Shown here one piece after another: positions 42,474 to 45,483 of a DNA stretch of 45,483 bases. Below the pieces are notes generated by a model. That model saw only the letters and a list, made by a program, of their open reading frames with translations, had not been told where the DNA came from and made no database searches. Position 1 is the first letter of the stretch; each line of letters begins with the position of its first letter. The translations under genes were made by a program, and so were the position numbers. Origin of the DNA: Chloroflexota bacterium (lineage in GTDB: Bacteria; Chloroflexota; UBA6077; FW602-bin22; CADDYW01). The stretch spans positions 1 to 45,483 of the forward strand of contig JAJPKB010000640.1 in NCBI GenBank assembly GCA_021323915.1, read 5' to 3'.

Positions 42474-42887
42474 ATGAGTGATGCACTGCTCATCGGCGTT
42501 CGGAGCCCGGGAGCGAGCGTGCCCCCCAAGAAGAGCCAGTATTATGTCCGTCTCGGCGCGCGGATCCGCGCTGCCCGCGAGGCGGCGAATATCACCCAAA
42601 GCGAACTCGCCGAGCGCATTGGAGTCACGTCTTCCGCGGTGACAATGTGGGAGGGTGGTGCGCGGGCGATCTCGATCGAATATCTCGATCGGCTTGCGCG
42701 TGTCCTTGACCGCCCCCTGCAGTTTTTCCTGCCCAGTGAGACGACGGCCGAGCCGGAGCTGGAGCCGTTGATCGAACAGATCAATCGCGAGGCTTTCGTG
42801 TCCCCGAAGGCACGCCGCTGGGTCGTCGACATCCTCGCGGGCGAGTTGGAAGAGTGGCGACGGGAACAGCGCCGAGAGGAGGAATAA
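42474..42887 (+). CDS. XRE-family cI-like repressor
   Basis: RLGARIRAAREAANITQSELAERIGVTSSAVTMWEGGARAISIEYLDRLARVL; divergent from the early operon. Confidence 0.85.
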   Translation: MSDALLIGVRSPGASVPPKKSQYYVRLGARIRAAREAANITQSELAERIGVTSSAVTMWEGGARAISIEYLDRLARVLDRPLQFFLPSETTAEPELEPLIEQINREAFVSPKARRWVVDILAGELEEWRREQRREEE

Positions 42888-42946
42888 GGTGAGTCCGCTT
42901 GACAGTTGCTGGCTTGATCGTGTAGCCTGCCGGTCGGCGGCAAGAT

Positions 42947-43477
42947 GTGCTGCAACGTCATTATTCGTCGGAGATTGCCGTGTTCTGGGACGAGCTAGAC
43001 GACCATGCGCGGTCGCTCGCCCGGACCCACCTCCGGGCGGTTGGCACTCCCATCGACGGCCCAACGGCGCTGCGGCCGATCGCCGCGTTCCTCGATGTGC
43101 GACTCGTTATCCGTCCGTGTTGGGACGACCCGTTGTTTACCGGTATCAGCTTGATCGGCGACGATGGCTTTCGACTGGTCATCGTCAACGAACTCTTGGC
43201 GCCGCCGCGCCGCGCGTTCACTCTTGCGCACGAGCTTGGACACGTGGCCATGGAGCACCGGCCGCCGCGCCGCGCGATGTGCGAGCGTCTTGCGAATGTC
43301 TATGCGGCGGAGTTGCTTATGCCGTACGATCGTCTGGTCCGTCAGGTGCGTCGCTTCGGTGCCAATCCCCGCATCCTCGCCCAGTGCAACGGCGTCTCGC
43401 TCTCCGCTATGCGGCGGCGCCTCGAGGCGCTTCAGAGGCAACTTGAACTTGGAGGGGGCGATGAAGATTTCTTCTGA
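42947..43477 (+). CDS. ImmA/IrrE-family metallopeptidase
   Basis: FTLAHELGHVAMEH (HExxH-type HELGH), ANVYAAELLMP. Confidence 0.88.
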   Translation: MLQRHYSSEIAVFWDELDDHARSLARTHLRAVGTPIDGPTALRPIAAFLDVRLVIRPCWDDPLFTGISLIGDDGFRLVIVNELLAPPRRAFTLAHELGHVAMEHRPPRRAMCERLANVYAAELLMPYDRLVRQVRRFGANPRILAQCNGVSLSAMRRRLEALQRQLELGGGDEDFF

Positions 43478-44054
43478 CCTGGCAGTAGGCATCGTGGTGA
43501 GTCTCGTAGCTCCCCTGCTGCTGCTCGCTTGTGCTTCCCCTGCCGCGACGGCGACATCTGTCCCGGTCACGGCCACCCCGCCTCCGTCCGCCACTCCTCT
43601 CCCCGCTCCCACCGCGGTCCCGACCCCATCTGCCACGGTGACATCGGAAGACAAGCTCCGTCAGGCCGTGCACCGTACCCCCCTGCTCGGAAAGATCGAT
43701 CGACTCCAGGTCTTCCCCAGCGCCGGCCAGCCCGGATTGTGGATCGTCGACATCCACGAGCAAATTGCGGACAATCTCACGGACAGCATGGTTGCCAACG
43801 GCGCCCTGATGGATTTTGCCGCCATCAGCAAATCTGTGTATCAGGCCGGCGTCCCGCTTCAATGGGTCGCATGGACCGGTTCCTTCTCGATGCAGGACCA
43901 ATATGGACGGACGCGGGTTGAGGACGTGCTGGTCCTCAAGCTCCCCGCCGATCGGGGGAACACAATCGCCTGGCAGAACCTCGATGGGCATGGAGTCTAC
44001 GATCTCGCTGATCACATTGTGGTCGCGCCGGCATTTGCCCAGGCCCTCCGGTGA
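43461..44054 (+). CDS. Prophage-expressed lipoprotein
   Basis: VVSLVAPLLLLACASPAATATSVPVTATPPPSATPLPAPT lipobox and stalk. Confidence 0.75.
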   Translation: MKISSDLAVGIVVSLVAPLLLLACASPAATATSVPVTATPPPSATPLPAPTAVPTPSATVTSEDKLRQAVHRTPLLGKIDRLQVFPSAGQPGLWIVDIHEQIADNLTDSMVANGALMDFAAISKSVYQAGVPLQWVAWTGSFSMQDQYGRTRVEDVLVLKLPADRGNTIAWQNLDGHGVYDLADHIVVAPAFAQALR

Positions 44055-44057
44055 ACA

Positions 44058-45248
44058 ATGGCGACGCGGAAAAAGGCGAAGGGCCATCACTCCCCGGGCG
44101 AGGGCTCGATCACCCAGCGCAAGGATGGACTGTACGTCGGCCGCCTGTATCTTGGCAAAGACGTCCAGACCGGGAAGGTCAAGCGCTGGCAGAAAACATC
44201 GATGGAGCGGTGGGTCGTCGAAGAGGCCCTGGCCAAGGCGGTCAAAGACCATCGGCGCGGCCGTCAGGTGGGACATGATCAGCAGACCCTCGCCGAGTTT
44301 CTCGACGACTGGCTGGAGACGGCGATCAAGGGGAAGCCGGCCAAGACCTATAGCTCGTACAAACAGATGGTCATCACCCACATCAAACCGGCTCTCGGCG
44401 ATCTTACCCTCGCCGAGCTCACCCCGCAGCACGTTGCTCAGATGCTTGCTCAGATGCGCTGCCATGATCGGAAGGGCAAGCCGACCGATCGTCCGGCCAG
44501 CGCCCGGACGAAACAATACGCCCGGGCAATTCTCCGCTCGGCCCTGAACCGCGCCGTCCGCTGGGAGATCTTAGACCGCAACGCCGCCGAGCTCAGCGAT
44601 CCTCCCCACGTGGACAAAACCCCGGTTGTGCCGCTTACCCCCGAGAGTGCGCTCACGCTCCTTGCTGTCATCCGCGGCCATCCGCTCGAAGCACTCTACT
44701 CGGTCGCTCTGGCGATTGGTCTCCGTCAGGGCGAGGCGCTTGGCCTGCGGTGGGACGACGTCGACCTCGAGGCCGCGCAGCTCCGGACAATGGTCTCCCT
44801 GGAGCGGGTCGACGGGACGTTTCGCTTGAAGGACCTGAAGAATCACCGCCGGGGCCGCGTGATCGCCTTGCCGCGGTTTGCTGTCGCCGCCCTCCGGGAG
44901 CGTCTGCGCATTCAGAAAGAAGAGCGCGTCCGGGCGGCCTGGGAATGGAAGGGCAACGCGCTCAATCTCGTCTTCACCACCAGCATCGGCACGCCCCTGG
45001 ATCGACACAACGTCTCCCACCAGTGGGAGCGCTTTCTCGCCCGCGCAAAGCTTCCCCATGCGCGCTTCTACGATCTGCGCCACACGTGTGCCAGCCTCTT
45101 GCTCGCCCAGGGGGTGCCTCTCAAGGTCGTCTCGGAGATCCTCGGCCACTCGACGATCACCCTCACCGCCGACACCTACAGTCACCTCGGCCCGGCCCAG
45201 TACCGCGACGCCGCCGATCGGATGGACTCCGTGCTGGGGCATGGCTAA
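44058..45248 (+). CDS. int: Tyrosine-type integrase
   Basis: AP2-like N-domain, ALAIGLRQGEALGLRWDDVDL, HDLRHTC-like YDLRHTCASLLLAQGVPLKVVSEILGHSTITLTADTYSHL; next to attR. Confidence 0.95.
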   Translation: MATRKKAKGHHSPGEGSITQRKDGLYVGRLYLGKDVQTGKVKRWQKTSMERWVVEEALAKAVKDHRRGRQVGHDQQTLAEFLDDWLETAIKGKPAKTYSSYKQMVITHIKPALGDLTLAELTPQHVAQMLAQMRCHDRKGKPTDRPASARTKQYARAILRSALNRAVRWEILDRNAAELSDPPHVDKTPVVPLTPESALTLLAVIRGHPLEALYSVALAIGLRQGEALGLRWDDVDLEAAQLRTMVSLERVDGTFRLKDLKNHRRGRVIALPRFAVAALRERLRIQKEERVRAAWEWKGNALNLVFTTSIGTPLDRHNVSHQWERFLARAKLPHARFYDLRHTCASLLLAQGVPLKVVSEILGHSTITLTADTYSHLGPAQYRDAADRMDSVLGHG

Positions 45249-45296
45249 CGTCGATTCCGTCCCCTACGCCCGGGGCGCGCCGAGTCTTTTTCACGC

Positions 45297-45320
45297 GATT
45301 GGTGCACCGATTGGTGCACC
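45297..45320. promoter_or_regulatory. Putative integrase arm-type sites (right): GATTGGTGCACC x2
   Basis: Exact tandem 12-mer at 45297-45308 and 45309-45320. Confidence 0.6.
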
Positions 45321-45348
45321 ATGACCCCCTGATTTCCGAGGCACCCGA

Positions 45349-45435
45349 GGCCGAAAAAGAGGACGCCCACCGGAGTGGGCGTCCTGGGTAGGCCGTGCAG
45401 GGCTCGAACCTGCGACACCCTGATTAAAAGTCAGG
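45349..45435. repeat. attR: 87-bp direct repeat
   Basis: Identical to 1-87. Confidence 0.95.
45360..45385 (-). terminator. Intrinsic terminator of tRNA-Lys
   Basis: 11-bp stem, tetraloop, T5 tract on the - strand. Confidence 0.85.
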
Positions 45436-45461
45436 TGCTCTGCCAACTGAGCTAACGGCCC
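45389..45461 (-). tRNA. tRNA-Lys (anticodon TTT)
   Basis: GGGCCGTTAGCTCAGTTGGCAGAGCACCTGACTTTTAATCAGGGTGTCGCAGGTTCGAGCCCTGCACGGCCTA folds as a cloverleaf. Confidence 0.96.
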
Positions 45462-45483
45462 CTACCATTGTAATCGGTTCTGA

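Noticed and set aside
1-45483. Transposase, restriction-modification, toxin-antitoxin or known anti-phage defence operon
   Set aside because: No ORF shows convincing motifs for these; the RHH gene has no recognisable toxin partner next to it.

Overview
The window holds an apparently complete integrated temperate phage of about 45.3 kb with siphovirus-type genes. It is bounded by an 87-bp perfect direct repeat (1-87 = 45349-45435) that contains the 3' half of a tRNA-Lys(UUU) gene plus that gene's terminator. The intact tRNA is at the right end, next to a tyrosine integrase. The GC-rich sequence and the Thr/Pro-stalk lipoproteins suggest a Chloroflexota-like host (inference only). Layout: (i) left arm: HTH/excisionase-like gene, then + strand genes for a SWIM zinc finger, a zinc-ribbon protein with an SSB-like tip, a putative single-strand annealing protein, an XRE regulator and two unlisted tiny ORFs; (ii) about 4.0-31.1 kb on the - strand: lysis, tail, head, portal and terminase genes; (iii) about 31.1-42.3 kb on the - strand: recombinase, HTH, ParB-like, ASCH and replication-initiator-like genes; (iv) 42.47-45.25 kb on the + strand: cI-like XRE, ImmA/IrrE peptidase, lipoprotein and integrase. 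Main signals beyond routine annotation: a G-GGA-AAA -1 frameshift site in the tail-assembly chaperone; 22-bp iteron-like repeats beside an A/T- and purine-rich tract inside the replication-initiator-like gene (lambda-O-like ori candidate); many long perfect inverted repeats inside coding sequences, including 20-bp arms in the small terminase gene; a promoter flanked by cI-type operators; paired 12-bp arm-type repeats near both att sites; an RHH gene with a tandem 11-bp operator candidate, convergent overlap and a distal antisense terminator; a ParB with an approximately 100-aa insertion; and a truncated DUF5131 gene. No database search was possible, so family calls rest on motif recognition.
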